Of a stretch of DNA of 58,138 bases, positions 44,007 through 51,598 are shown piece by piece; within the stretch, counting starts at the first letter, position 1, and every line of letters begins with the position of its first letter. Under the pieces are notes generated by a model that searched no databases, was not told the DNA's origin, and worked only from the letters and a program-made list of their open reading frames with translations. The translations under genes and the position numbers were made by a program. Source of the stretch: JALYRV01 sp036675475 (GTDB taxonomy: Bacteria > Acidobacteriota > Vicinamibacteria > Vicinamibacterales > SCN-69-37); assembly GCA_036675475.1 (NCBI GenBank), contig JAKFEY010000033.1, positions 1-58,138 on the forward strand. The letters are read 5' to 3'.

Positions 44007-45473
44007 ATGGGCGCCGGCACCTGGGCCGGCACCTGGGCCGGCACCGGGCTCCTGATCGCGCTGGGCGCCGCCATGATGATGGCGGCGCTCGTCGCGGCGT
44101 TCGTCACGCGCAACCGCCTGGTTGCGCGCAAGCTGCGGCTGTCGATTTATCTCGTCGGCGCCTCGCTCGTCCTGCGCGTCGTCCTGGCGCAGAGCGTGCT
44201 CCAGAGCCCGGAACTCATCGCGCAGGTCGATGCCATCAGCCGTCTGCTTCTGCTGCTGGCGGCCATCAACGGCGTGGTGGCGCTCGGCGTCAATCCGCTG
44301 CGTGAAGATCGCGTGCCCGATCGCCTGCCCGCGATCGTGCAGGACGCGCTGGTCATCGGCCTCTTCCTCGTCATCGCCACGCTGACGTACCCCGACAAGC
44401 TGCTCACCGCATCAGCCGTCGGCGCCGTCGTCATCGGCTTCGCGCTGCAGGACACGCTCGGCAACGCCTTCTCGGGCCTGGCGATTCAAATCGAGAAGCC
44501 GTTCCGCGTGGGCAACTGGATCTCCGTGGGCGCCTTCGAGGGCCGCGTTACCGAAATCACCTGGCGCGCCACGCGGCTGCGCACCAAGACCGGCAACTTC
44601 GTCATCGTGCCCAACAGCGTGATGTCGAAGGAGGCGATCATCAACTACACCGAGCCGGCGAGCCCGACGCGCCTGCAGATCGAGGTGGGCCTGTCGTACG
44701 ACGCGCCGCCCACGAAGGTGAAGGCCGTGATGCTCGAGGCCATCCGCCAGGCGCCGCTCGTGCTGGCCGAGCCGAAGCCCGACGTGCTGCTGATGGACTT
44801 CGCCGCCTCGTCGATCACCTATCGCGCGCGCGTGTGGATCAACGACTTCCGCCTCGACGAGGAGGCGATCGATCAGGTGCGCACGGCGCTCTACTACGCC
44901 TGCCGGCGCAACGGCCTCGAGATTCCGTATCCGATTCAGGTGGAGTACTCGCGCGAGGAGCAGCCGGTCGACACCGCCGCGCAGCACGCGCGGCGCACGT
45001 CGGCGCTGGCCGGCGTCGAGATGTTCGCGCCGCTCAGCGACACCGAGCGCGCGCTGCTGGCCGCCGCGGCCGAGGAGCGCACGTACGGCGCCGGCGAGCG
45101 CATCGTGCGCCAGGGTGAGGCGGGCGAGTCGATGTTCGTGCTCATCGACGGCACCGCGCGCGTCTTCGTGGAGCCCGACACCGACGTCGCCGTGATCGAG
45201 GCCGGCGGCTGCTTCGGCGAAATGTCACTGCTCACCGGCGACCCGCGCACCGCCAGCGTGGCCGCGCGCACCGACTGCAGCGTGCTCGAGATTTCACCCG
45301 ACGCCTTCAACCAGATCGCCCAGATGAACCCCGCGGCCCTCGACCGCGTCACCACCCTCGCCGCCGACCGGCGAGCCCCGCTCGAACAAGCCCGCCTCGC
45401 CGCATTGGCCGGCTCACAGTCGGTGACAGCCACGGGGCTGCTGGCGCGCATGAAGCGGTGGATTCGCAGTTAA
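44007..45473 (+). CDS. MscS-family channel with cyclic-nucleotide-binding domain
   Basis: 488 residues from ATG 44007; TTG 43986 would overlap the M48 gene. Four membrane helices occupy about 10-160; the pore helix and MscS beta domain follow (VVIGFALQDTLGNAFSGLAIQIEKPFRVGNW, about 140-215). About 335-450 is a cNMP domain; its phosphate-binding cassette FGEMSLLTGDPRTASV keeps the Glu and Arg that hold cAMP. Such bCNG channels open with ligand and are generally poor at sensing tension. The adenylate cyclase two genes upstream suggests the ligand is made by the same operon. Confidence 0.94.
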   Translation: MGAGTWAGTWAGTGLLIALGAAMMMAALVAAFVTRNRLVARKLRLSIYLVGASLVLRVVLAQSVLQSPELIAQVDAISRLLLLLAAINGVVALGVNPLREDRVPDRLPAIVQDALVIGLFLVIATLTYPDKLLTASAVGAVVIGFALQDTLGNAFSGLAIQIEKPFRVGNWISVGAFEGRVTEITWRATRLRTKTGNFVIVPNSVMSKEAIINYTEPASPTRLQIEVGLSYDAPPTKVKAVMLEAIRQAPLVLAEPKPDVLLMDFAASSITYRARVWINDFRLDEEAIDQVRTALYYACRRNGLEIPYPIQVEYSREEQPVDTAAQHARRTSALAGVEMFAPLSDTERALLAAAAEERTYGAGERIVRQGEAGESMFVLIDGTARVFVEPDTDVAVIEAGGCFGEMSLLTGDPRTASVAARTDCSVLEISPDAFNQIAQMNPAALDRVTTLAADRRAPLEQARLAALAGSQSVTATGLLARMKRWIRS

Positions 45474-45524
45474 AGCCTTAAGCCTGAAGCCGGAAGACTC
45501 AAGAGAAGACCCAAGCTCAGAAGA
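45474..45524. repeat. AAGCCTG/AAGACTC heptamer array
   Basis: Degenerate heptamers AAGCCTT, AAGCCTG, AAGCCGG, AAGACTC run directly from the channel stop codon, then AGAAGACTCAAG-type units continue. It abuts the end of the broken four-helix gene. Confidence 0.75.
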
Positions 45525-45525
45525 C

Positions 45526-45751
45526 TCAAGATCGCAGTTTTCGCAGCGCATAGCGTGCCGCAAACTCCTTACTGCGTGTTAAGCCCTTCACTCTCAGCGA
45601 GATTCGCCCCGATGCTGCTGGCCGCGTCGAACAGTTGATCGCACGCGTTGCGAAGCGCCGGATGCTTCTCGCGCGCGTGCTTTGAGAGCTTGTAGACCGC
45701 AATAGAAAAGAGCCTGGCCCGGTGCCGCAGGTCGGTCGCATAACGAGTCAT
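45526..45751 (-). pseudogene. Four-helix-bundle (S23-like) protein, frameshifted and truncated
   Basis: From ATG 45751 the frame reads LFSIAVYKLSKHAREK and AASSIGANLAESEG, the first two helices of the four-helix-bundle family related to 23S rRNA intervening-sequence proteins, and then stops after LNTQ at 45569. The expected continuation (LTRSKEFAARYALRKL) is present in another frame from about 45590 to 45526, so a small indel has broken the gene. The last helices are missing and replaced by repeat arrays. Full members are about 115-125 residues; this would be 75. Confidence 0.7.
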
Positions 45752-45785
45752 GCGAGCGACCGATAGCGACGACCGTGCCAGGCCC

Positions 45786-45822
45786 GTCTTTCGGCTTCCG
45801 GCTTCCGGCTTTCGGCTTTAAC
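45786..45822. repeat. CTTCCGG/CTTTCGG heptamer array
   Basis: CTTTCGG, CTTCCGG, CTTCCGG, CTTTCGG, CTTTAAC in tandem. It lies between the broken four-helix gene and the stop codon of the next gene. Confidence 0.88.
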
Positions 45823-46462
45823 GGTATCTCTGATACTCCCTGTACCCCCGCTCGTACCCCGCCTTGAAGCCGTCGCGATACGCGATCTTCCACTGGTCCT
45901 TCGTGCCGTACCGGCGGTCGTAGTTGTTGTCGCCGTCGCGATAGTCCTTCGCGCGGATCGGATCGAAACGGTCGCCGTCGCGCGCGTCCTCCGCGCCCTG
46001 CTCATACCCATCGTCAAAGCCCGAAGCCATCGCGGGATCGGCGGCGTAGATGCGCGAGCCGGCGCCGTAGCCGCCGCGACCGCCGTAGCCGTCGCGGCCA
46101 CCGTACCCACCATCCCCACGGTACCCCCCACCACCGTACCCACCATTCCCACGCACACCCACGTACCCACGACGGTAACCCTGCTCGAACCCGTCGCGGA
46201 ACGCGCGGTTGCTGCCGGCGCGCTGCCAGGCGCGCTCGTCCTGGAAGTTGAAGCGATCGTTGCGGCGCGCGTCGGTCTGACCTTCGCGCAGGCCGTCGCG
46301 ATAGCCGTTGTCGAACTGCGCCTGCACGGCGCGCTGGTTGGTGATCTGGCCCTGCGCCTGTCCACGCGGGATGGCACGGCGTCCCTGCGCGTGGGCAGTG
46401 GAGACAGTAATCGTCAGCGCGGCTGTCGCCAGAACAGCCAGGCGGCTGAATGATCTAGACAT
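45818..46462 (-). CDS. Secreted GYxxG-repeat protein
   Basis: 214 residues from ATG 46462. Signal peptide 1-25 (STAHAQ). The mature protein has four copies of a motif like F/YxDGYxxGxxxA/G: DNGYRDGLREGQTDAR, RDGFEQGYRRGY, DDGYEQGAEDARDGDRF and RDGFKAGYERGYREY. A Gly-rich centre (GGYGGGGYRGDGGYGGRDGYGG) is encoded by a GTACCCACC array. The repeats resemble short glycine-zipper-like units; envelope or stress-related function is possible but no family is certain. It may be mildly collagen-like in flexibility. Confidence 0.8.
   Translation of the reverse strand: MSRSFSRLAVLATAALTITVSTAHAQGRRAIPRGQAQGQITNQRAVQAQFDNGYRDGLREGQTDARRNDRFNFQDERAWQRAGSNRAFRDGFEQGYRRGYVGVRGNGGYGGGGYRGDGGYGGRDGYGGRGGYGAGSRIYAADPAMASGFDDGYEQGAEDARDGDRFDPIRAKDYRDGDNNYDRRYGTKDQWKIAYRDGFKAGYERGYREYQRYR
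46099..46175. repeat. CGTACCCACC-type array in the GYxxG gene
   Basis: Units such as ACCGTACCC, ACCATCCCC, ACCATTCCC, ACGTACCC. On the coding strand it is the GTGGGTACG repeat of 25195-25275 and 26303-26375 but read in another phase, giving Gly/Tyr instead of Pro/Thr. Confidence 0.75.
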
Positions 46463-46518
46463 GATGCACTCCGTTTTCGGACAGGCGGCACGGAGTGCTT
46501 GTGCAAACGGATTGCCAC

Positions 46519-47049
46519 TTACTGCGTCCACACGAGGACGCGCTGCCCGTTGCTGCCGCGATGATCCAGCAGCAGCGACGGCCCATAGCGCTCGAGCTCC
46601 TCGGCCGTCAGGTGCAGATCCTCGAACTGCAGATCGCGCCCGGCGCCGATGCGAATCTTCTCGCGCCCGAGCCGCAGCATCCAGAACGGAATCGTCACCT
46701 GGACGATGCGCGACTCGTCATCGTCGTAGGCCATCACGTGCATCGTCGACGGCCGCTCGCTGGCGGCCTGCGCGGGCGGACGGCGCGTCAGCGTCACGTT
46801 CTCCTGGCTGTCGAGCGTGATGATGGGCGCGTCCTTGAAGCGGGCTCGCACGTCCTCGAACGACTGCGACGCCTCGGCGGTGGTCGCGGTCTTCATGTCG
46901 AGATTGCGCGAGACGAAGTAGAAGCCGAAGGCCGCTACCGCGATGACGCAGAGGATGATGAACGCGAAGATGCCGAGGACGATCCAGAGGATCTTCCGCG
47001 ACTTCGCCGGGGCTGACGCAGGCGCTGGGGCGCCGTCGGGGGGAGTCAT
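46519..47049 (-). CDS. Single-pass membrane protein of unknown function
   Basis: 176 residues from ATG 47049. A Pro/Ala-rich cytoplasmic N-terminus (1-18) is followed by one membrane helix at about 20-44 (ILWIVLGIFAFIILCVIAVAAFGFYFV), then a periplasmic domain with segments TMHVMAYDDDESRIVQV, PFWMLRLGREK and DLHLTAEELERYGP. No family is recognised. The last part recalls small acidobacterial proteins annotated only as hypothetical. It is 29 bases downstream of the TPR gene on the same strand. Confidence 0.78.
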   Translation of the reverse strand: MTPPDGAPAPASAPAKSRKILWIVLGIFAFIILCVIAVAAFGFYFVSRNLDMKTATTAEASQSFEDVRARFKDAPIITLDSQENVTLTRRPPAQAASERPSTMHVMAYDDDESRIVQVTIPFWMLRLGREKIRIGAGRDLQFEDLHLTAEELERYGPSLLLDHRGSNGQRVLVWTQ

Positions 47050-47078
47050 GTCGGCTCGCTTTCGGTTGTCGGACTTGC

Positions 47079-48236
47079 CTAACGATAGCGCGATCCGGCC
47101 AGCCGCGTAGCTTCTTCCCTGCAGGCCGGGTCCTGCTGCCCCTGGCAGATGCCGGCCGCCCGCTGATACAGAGCCACGGCCTGGGCCCGCTGGCCATCGA
47201 GATCGGCGGCCTTCCCGAGCTCCACGGTGATGCGGCCCTGGACCCACCCGAGGGGGCCCTGCGTGAGGGCAGCCTCGAGGTCGCGCCGCGCGGCGGCGGT
47301 GTCGCGCAGCAGGATGCGCGCGCTTCCGCGCTTGTAGAGCCACAACGCCCGCTCGCCCGGCATCTTCGCGCGATAGTCCGTATCGAGCTTCCGCAGGCCT
47401 TCGGTGAGCACGGCATCCGCCTCGGCGCCTTTGCCCGCGCGGATGGCCGTCGCGCCCTTCTCGAGCCACAGCAGCCGGTTGCGCGGGAAGCGCCGCTGCA
47501 GATCGCTCAGGATGCGCAGCGCCTCGTCGAACCGCCGCTCGCGGTTGTAGATCAGCACCAGCGCGAACTTTGCGTCGATCTCGGTTTCGCCGTAGCGCGA
47601 CGCGCCTTCCATCAGCTGCACGCCGCGCTCCTTGCCGCCGCCAAAGCCGACGACGTAGGCCGCCCAGCGCGCGGGAAGCGAGAGGACGGAGACGACATAG
47701 CGATAGGTGCCGACGATCAAGCCGGCATCGAGCCGGCGCGGATCGCGCTCGAGCACGTCTTCGTGCAGGTTGTAGGCACGGCGCGCGGCGCTGAACGCCG
47801 CCCCCACGCGTCCCTCGATGGTGGCCACATACGACGCCTCGAGTCCGAGCGCGGCGCCGAGGTCGTAGAGCGCGTCGACGTCGCGCCTGTTGGCGCGCAC
47901 GCGCGCCTCGGCGAGGGCGATGGCCTTTGCGGTGTAGGTCTTGAAGCCGGTCTCGAGATCCGCCGGCGGCTTCGGCAGCTTGAAGCCGGACCGCGTGACG
48001 CCGCCGAGATAGGAATCGACCGTCACGGATCCGCGGCGGAAGAGGATGTTGAGCCACGTCACGACGGCGACGTGGCGATTGGCATCGGCGCTGCCGGGGT
48101 TTTCCTGTGCGGCCTTCTTGAGCAGCGCCATGGCCTCGTCGTGATCGAGGTTGTAGGCGAGCTCGTACGCCTTCTGATACGCCGCCTCGGGTTGCGGAAC
48201 GGCGAGCGTGAGTGTGAGCGCCAGAAGCAATGCCAT
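47079..48236 (-). CDS. Secreted TPR-repeat protein
   Basis: 385 residues from ATG 48236, with a short signal peptide. It is almost entirely helical: AYELAYNLDHDEAMALLKKA, VLIYNRERRFDEALRIL, LERDPRRLDAGLIVGTY and ARRDLEAALTQGPLGWVQGR look like TPRs spread over the chain. The conserved loop ARWAAYVVGFGGGKERGVQLME recurs in acidobacterial TPR proteins of unknown role, as I recall. Likely a periplasmic scaffold. It ends 29 bases before the membrane protein gene, and the upstream OCD gene ends 14 bases before its start. Confidence 0.82.
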   Translation of the reverse strand: MALLLALTLTLAVPQPEAAYQKAYELAYNLDHDEAMALLKKAAQENPGSADANRHVAVVTWLNILFRRGSVTVDSYLGGVTRSGFKLPKPPADLETGFKTYTAKAIALAEARVRANRRDVDALYDLGAALGLEASYVATIEGRVGAAFSAARRAYNLHEDVLERDPRRLDAGLIVGTYRYVVSVLSLPARWAAYVVGFGGGKERGVQLMEGASRYGETEIDAKFALVLIYNRERRFDEALRILSDLQRRFPRNRLLWLEKGATAIRAGKGAEADAVLTEGLRKLDTDYRAKMPGERALWLYKRGSARILLRDTAAARRDLEAALTQGPLGWVQGRITVELGKAADLDGQRAQAVALYQRAAGICQGQQDPACREEATRLAGSRYR

Positions 48237-48250
48237 GTTGTTAATGCGCT

Positions 48251-49231
48251 TTACACGGCGATGGCGGCTCCCGCGCCCGACGCCTTCGCGCGCTCGAACA
48301 CCAGATGCGCCGCGACGACATCTTCCACCGCAAGCCCGAGCGACTTGAAGATTGTGACGTCATCCGCCCCGGTACGGCCTGCGGCGACGCCGGCGCAGAT
48401 CTCGCCGAGCTCGGCCGAAATGGTCGCGTCCACGCCGTCCTGCCGCGCCAGCAGAATGTCGCCCGCTTCCTTCATTGCCGCGGCGAGCGAGTCGACGATG
48501 AGGCGCGCGCGTCCGACGAGGGCCGCCGGCATCTCGCGCTGATTCGGCCGGCAGGCGCCCACGCCGATGACGTGCGTGCCTGGCGCGATCCACGCGTCTT
48601 CGATCACCGGCGTGGTGGCCGACGTCACGAGCACCACGACATCGGCGCCCTCGACCGCGGCCTGCGCGGTTGCGGTAGGCCGGGACTTCAGTCCCGGCGC
48701 GGGTGTCATTTCTTCAATCTCCCGCGCCGCGGCCTCCCGGTGCGCCGCCGTCGGACTCCAGATGCGCAGCTCCTTGATGTCGAGCACGCGCGCCAGAGCG
48801 TCCGCGTGACTGCGCGCCTGCACGCCCGCGCCGATGATGGCCACGGTGCGTGCGTCCCGGCGCGCAAGGTGACGCGCCGACACGGCTGAGACCGCCGCCG
48901 TGCGCGCTTCGGTGATGTAGCGGCCGTCGAGAATCGCTTCGAGCGCGCCCGTTTCGTGATTGAGCAGCACGATGGTCGCCAGATGCGAGGGCAGCCCGCG
49001 CGCGTGATTGCCGGGCACCACCGTCACGAGCTTCATGCCCGCCGTCGCGGGCGACGCCAGTGCTGCCGGCATCACCCCGAAAAAGCCGTGCGCGCCGAGC
49101 TCCACGATGGACCGGACGGGCTGGTTGACCTGCCCGGTCGAAAAGAGCGACAGGGCGCGTTCCATGGCGTCGATGAGGTCGGCCATGGGCAGCAGCTGTT
49201 TGACGTCATGCTCGGTGAGCAGCAGAGCCAT
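48251..49231 (-). CDS. Ornithine cyclodeaminase / mu-crystallin family enzyme
   Basis: 326 residues from ATG 49231. The Rossmann motif is IGAGVQARSH, preceded by TEARTAAVSAV, and the substrate-side GVGACRPNQREM is present. The family includes ornithine cyclodeaminase, alanine dehydrogenase (archaeal type) and ketimine reductases such as Pro2C/Pyr2C reductase. With a proline-racemase-family gene 2.3 kb away, a role in proline or hydroxyproline catabolism (delta-1-pyrroline-2-carboxylate reductase) is possible. Residues about 178-186 (PAPGLKSRP) come from a hairpin repeat in the middle of the Rossmann fold. Confidence 0.9.
   Translation of the reverse strand: MALLLTEHDVKQLLPMADLIDAMERALSLFSTGQVNQPVRSIVELGAHGFFGVMPAALASPATAGMKLVTVVPGNHARGLPSHLATIVLLNHETGALEAILDGRYITEARTAAVSAVSARHLARRDARTVAIIGAGVQARSHADALARVLDIKELRIWSPTAAHREAAAREIEEMTPAPGLKSRPTATAQAAVEGADVVVLVTSATTPVIEDAWIAPGTHVIGVGACRPNQREMPAALVGRARLIVDSLAAAMKEAGDILLARQDGVDATISAELGEICAGVAAGRTGADDVTIFKSLGLAVEDVVAAHLVFERAKASGAGAAIAV
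48672..48698. repeat. GGTAG-type palindrome inside the OCD gene
   Basis: GGTAG then GCCGGGACT-tc-AGTCCCGGC (arms 48679-48687 and 48690-48698), a perfect 9-base stem. It has the layout of the 20808 repeats but a different, compensated stem. It reads in frame. Confidence 0.85.
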
Positions 49232-49280
49232 AGGAGCAGCATCCTACCCGGTGGCATCGAGGTTGCGGAAGTAATTCGCC

Positions 49281-50084
49281 GTGAGACACCTGGCATTGAC
49301 CTTCGCGCTTCTGTCGTTCACTCCCTTGTTCAGCTCGATCGCGCTGGCGCAGGACCCGAGCGTCTACAGCATGGTGTCGGAGCTGCGGAAGCAGAGCCAC
49401 GCCGACGCCCTCACCATTAAGGAGGTGTACCGCCCCCTGATGGACACCACGATGTTCGAGGACGAGGAGGCGCTGCGCGAGGCGTTCGAAACTGGTGAGC
49501 TGGTGCCGCTGTCGTCGCTCGAGCTGGAGCATCTCCAACCCCGGCTGTGGGGCCATTCGCCGATTGCCGAGCGCGATCTCGAGAACCAGGACCTGTACGT
49601 CGCGCTGCGGCCGGCCGCCATGGGCATGCTCATCGACATCACGCGGCGCGTGGAGCATGGCCCGGTCGAGGTGACCAGCGCGGTGCGCAGCGCCGAGTAT
49701 CAGCGCGCGCTGACGCGCGGCAATTCAAATGCGAACACCGACGTGCCCACGCACGTGATGGGCTATGCCATCGACATCGGGCTCAAGTACTCGGCTGCCG
49801 ACACCGCGAAGGACCTGCGGCGCGTGCTCGACGAAATGCGCGACGCCGGCGACGTGTATTTCATTGCCGAACGAAACCAGCTGACGTTCCATGTGGTGCC
49901 GGTGCCGTCGCGCATCCCGCACTTCGAAGCGCTCTATCGCGACACGCTGACTGCGCAGCAGGCTGCGGCCGCCGCCGCTGCAGCGGAGCCGCCGGCGCCC
50001 GTTGCCGCGCCCGTGGAAGAGACCGACGATGGCTTCACGCCCTTTGCCGATCTCTGGTCGTGGATCACGGGTTTGTTCGACTGA
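49281..50084 (+). CDS. DUF5715 / M15-like secreted protein
   Basis: 267 residues from GTG 49281. Signal peptide 1-23 (IALAQ). The zinc-peptidase pattern is present: VTSAVRSAEYQRAL (Arg), THVMGYAIDI (His and Asp, compare SxHxxGxAxD of M15) and LTFHVVPV (His). So a D,D-carboxypeptidase or endolysin-like cut of peptidoglycan is plausible. About 215-245 is an Ala/Pro linker and the C-terminus (FADLWSWITGLFD) is amphipathic. Its 3' end overlaps the convergent HDAC-like gene by 20 bases. Confidence 0.82.
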   Translation: MRHLALTFALLSFTPLFSSIALAQDPSVYSMVSELRKQSHADALTIKEVYRPLMDTTMFEDEEALREAFETGELVPLSSLELEHLQPRLWGHSPIAERDLENQDLYVALRPAAMGMLIDITRRVEHGPVEVTSAVRSAEYQRALTRGNSNANTDVPTHVMGYAIDIGLKYSAADTAKDLRRVLDEMRDAGDVYFIAERNQLTFHVVPVPSRIPHFEALYRDTLTAQQAAAAAAAAEPPAPVAAPVEETDDGFTPFADLWSWITGLFD

Positions 50085-50967
50085 CCGCCTCGCGCAGCGT
50101 ATTGGCGTGGATGCGGGCGATCACATCCACATCCGCGCAGTAGCCTCCGGCCATCGTGACCACCACGGGCGCGCTGTGCGCGGCCGTCGCGGCGAAGACC
50201 CGCTCGTCGCGCTCGCGCAGGCCTTCAATCGAAAGCGCGAGCTTGCCGAGGCGATCGCCCTCGTACGGATCGGCCCCTGCCACGTAAAAGACCATTTCCG
50301 GCCGGGCGTGCCTGAACCCATCGTCGAGCGCCTCATCCAGCACCGCCAGATACTCGAGGTCGCCCGTTCCGTCGGGCAGCTCGATGTCGATGTCGCTCTG
50401 CTCCTTGCGAAAGGGAAAGTTCGACGCCGCGTGGATCGAGAGCGTGATGACGGCGGGATCGTCCGCGAAGATCGCGGCGGTGCCGTTGCCCTGGTGCACG
50501 TCGAGATCGACGATGAGCACGCGGCTGATGCCGTGACGGTCCTGCAGATCGCGCGTCGCGACGGCCACGTCGTTGAACACGCAGTAGCCTTCGCCGTGAT
50601 CGGCGAATGAATGGTGCGTGCCGCCCGCGAGATTCGCGGACGCGCCGTCGACGAGCGCCTGCCGCGCCGCGGCAATCGTGGCGCCGACCGAGCGGCGGGC
50701 CCGCTCGGCCATCATGGGGCTCCAGGGAAATCCGATGCGGCGCTGCTCGCGGGCGTCGAGCGTGCCGTCGAAGACGGCATCGACATACCGCCGCGTGTGC
50801 ACGCGCTCGAGTTGTTCGCGGGTGGCCGCATCCGGCACGCGGAGGTCGCCGGGCGCGATGATGCCCTCGGCGATCACGAGCTCGCGCAGCCGCGAGTACT
50901 TTGTCATCGGAAACGTGTGGCCGTCGGGCAGCGGCAGGACGAAGTGGTCGGTGTAGAAAGCGATCAC
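50065..50967 (-). CDS. Histone-deacetylase-family (AcuC/acetoin-utilisation-like) deacetylase
   Basis: 300 residues from GTG 50967, overlapping the upstream nucleotidyltransferase stop (GTGA). The active site is complete: GGTHHSFADHGEGYCVFND (His pair, Tyr, Asp), IVDLDVHQGNGT (zinc Asp and His) and VAGADPYEGDRLG (third zinc Asp). It should remove acetyl or acyl groups from lysines, polyamines or small molecules in the cytoplasm. The bacterial subfamily with this short length has mostly unknown substrates. Confidence 0.94.
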   Translation of the reverse strand: MIAFYTDHFVLPLPDGHTFPMTKYSRLRELVIAEGIIAPGDLRVPDAATREQLERVHTRRYVDAVFDGTLDAREQRRIGFPWSPMMAERARRSVGATIAAARQALVDGASANLAGGTHHSFADHGEGYCVFNDVAVATRDLQDRHGISRVLIVDLDVHQGNGTAAIFADDPAVITLSIHAASNFPFRKEQSDIDIELPDGTGDLEYLAVLDEALDDGFRHARPEMVFYVAGADPYEGDRLGKLALSIEGLRERDERVFAATAAHSAPVVVTMAGGYCADVDVIARIHANTLREAVSRTNP

Positions 50968-51431
50968 CGAGATCGATCGTCGGGATCCTCTGGTTCGGCC
51001 GGCAGCAGTGTGAGATCCATCAGATCCTTCGGCCGCCCTGTGGCGCGCTTGTTGGCGATGAAGTCGCGGCGCCCGATCACGCCGACCTGGAGATCGCCGA
51101 TTGCTATCTCGACTCGATTGGGCCAGGCCTGATCGAAAGAGACCCCGGAAATGCTGCTCAGAATATCGATGCGCGCGGGTGGGAGCCCAATCTGAAAAAC
51201 CGTGTCGGGCGTCGAAAGATCGTCGACAGTCAGATCGAGGAGGGCGGTGCCGAACGTCTGCAACGCTGCGTACACGCGCGCAGCGTTGTCCGGCGACGAG
51301 CGGATCCAGATATCGAGGTCGCCCGTTGCCCGCGCGACGCCGTGCGCCGCAAGTGCATGGGCGCCGACGATGAGGAACTTAGCGCCGGCCGCGGACAATG
51401 CGGACAGCATCTCGACGAAGTCTCGGTTCAT
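50964..51431 (-). CDS. Nucleotidyltransferase-fold protein (DUF6036-like)
   Basis: 155 residues from ATG 51431; GTG 51440 is an alternative. The fold is shown by FLIVGAHALAAHGVARATGDLDIWI, giving the DLD metal pair, and by PPARIDILSSISGV (third Asp). RATGRPKDLMDL is the usual C-terminal signature. Such proteins are often annotated as antitoxin-like or toxin-like nucleotidyltransferases. A small gene overlaps its 5' end by 53 bases and the deacetylase follows with a GTGA overlap, giving a compact three-gene unit. Confidence 0.87.
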   Translation of the reverse strand: MNRDFVEMLSALSAAGAKFLIVGAHALAAHGVARATGDLDIWIRSSPDNAARVYAALQTFGTALLDLTVDDLSTPDTVFQIGLPPARIDILSSISGVSFDQAWPNRVEIAIGDLQVGVIGRRDFIANKRATGRPKDLMDLTLLPAEPEDPDDRSR

Positions 51432-51576
51432 CGATGGCACCGTCCTTGAACATCCGGGCCTGGAGCGCGATCTGCCACATCATCGCGACTCGCTCGCTCG
51501 GCGTCAGCGTTGACGAGTCGTCCCGGGCGCCTTCCTGCGAAAGAGGAATTCGACGAATGGTCCGCCTGTCAGGCAC
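51379..51576 (-). CDS. Small conserved partner of the nucleotidyltransferase
   Basis: 65 residues from GTG 51576. The pattern IRRIPLSQEGARDDSSTLTPSERVAMMWQ is one I associate with small proteins encoded just before nucleotidyltransferase genes, which usually end with a basic VRIVRGRR as here. The 53-base overlap with the next gene is unusual but typical of such pairs. Function unknown; an antitoxin or adaptor role is guesswork. The start is only 22 bases from the divergent proline-racemase-family gene. Confidence 0.75.
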   Translation of the reverse strand: MPDRRTIRRIPLSQEGARDDSSTLTPSERVAMMWQIALQARMFKDGAIDEPRLRRDAVRIVRGRR

Positions 51577-51598
51577 GTCTCAATTGTACCATTCGGGC

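Noticed and set aside
51577..51598. Promoter between the divergent small gene and the proline-racemase-family gene
   Set aside because: Only 22 bases are available and no -35/-10 pair is convincing; promoters must lie inside the coding regions.
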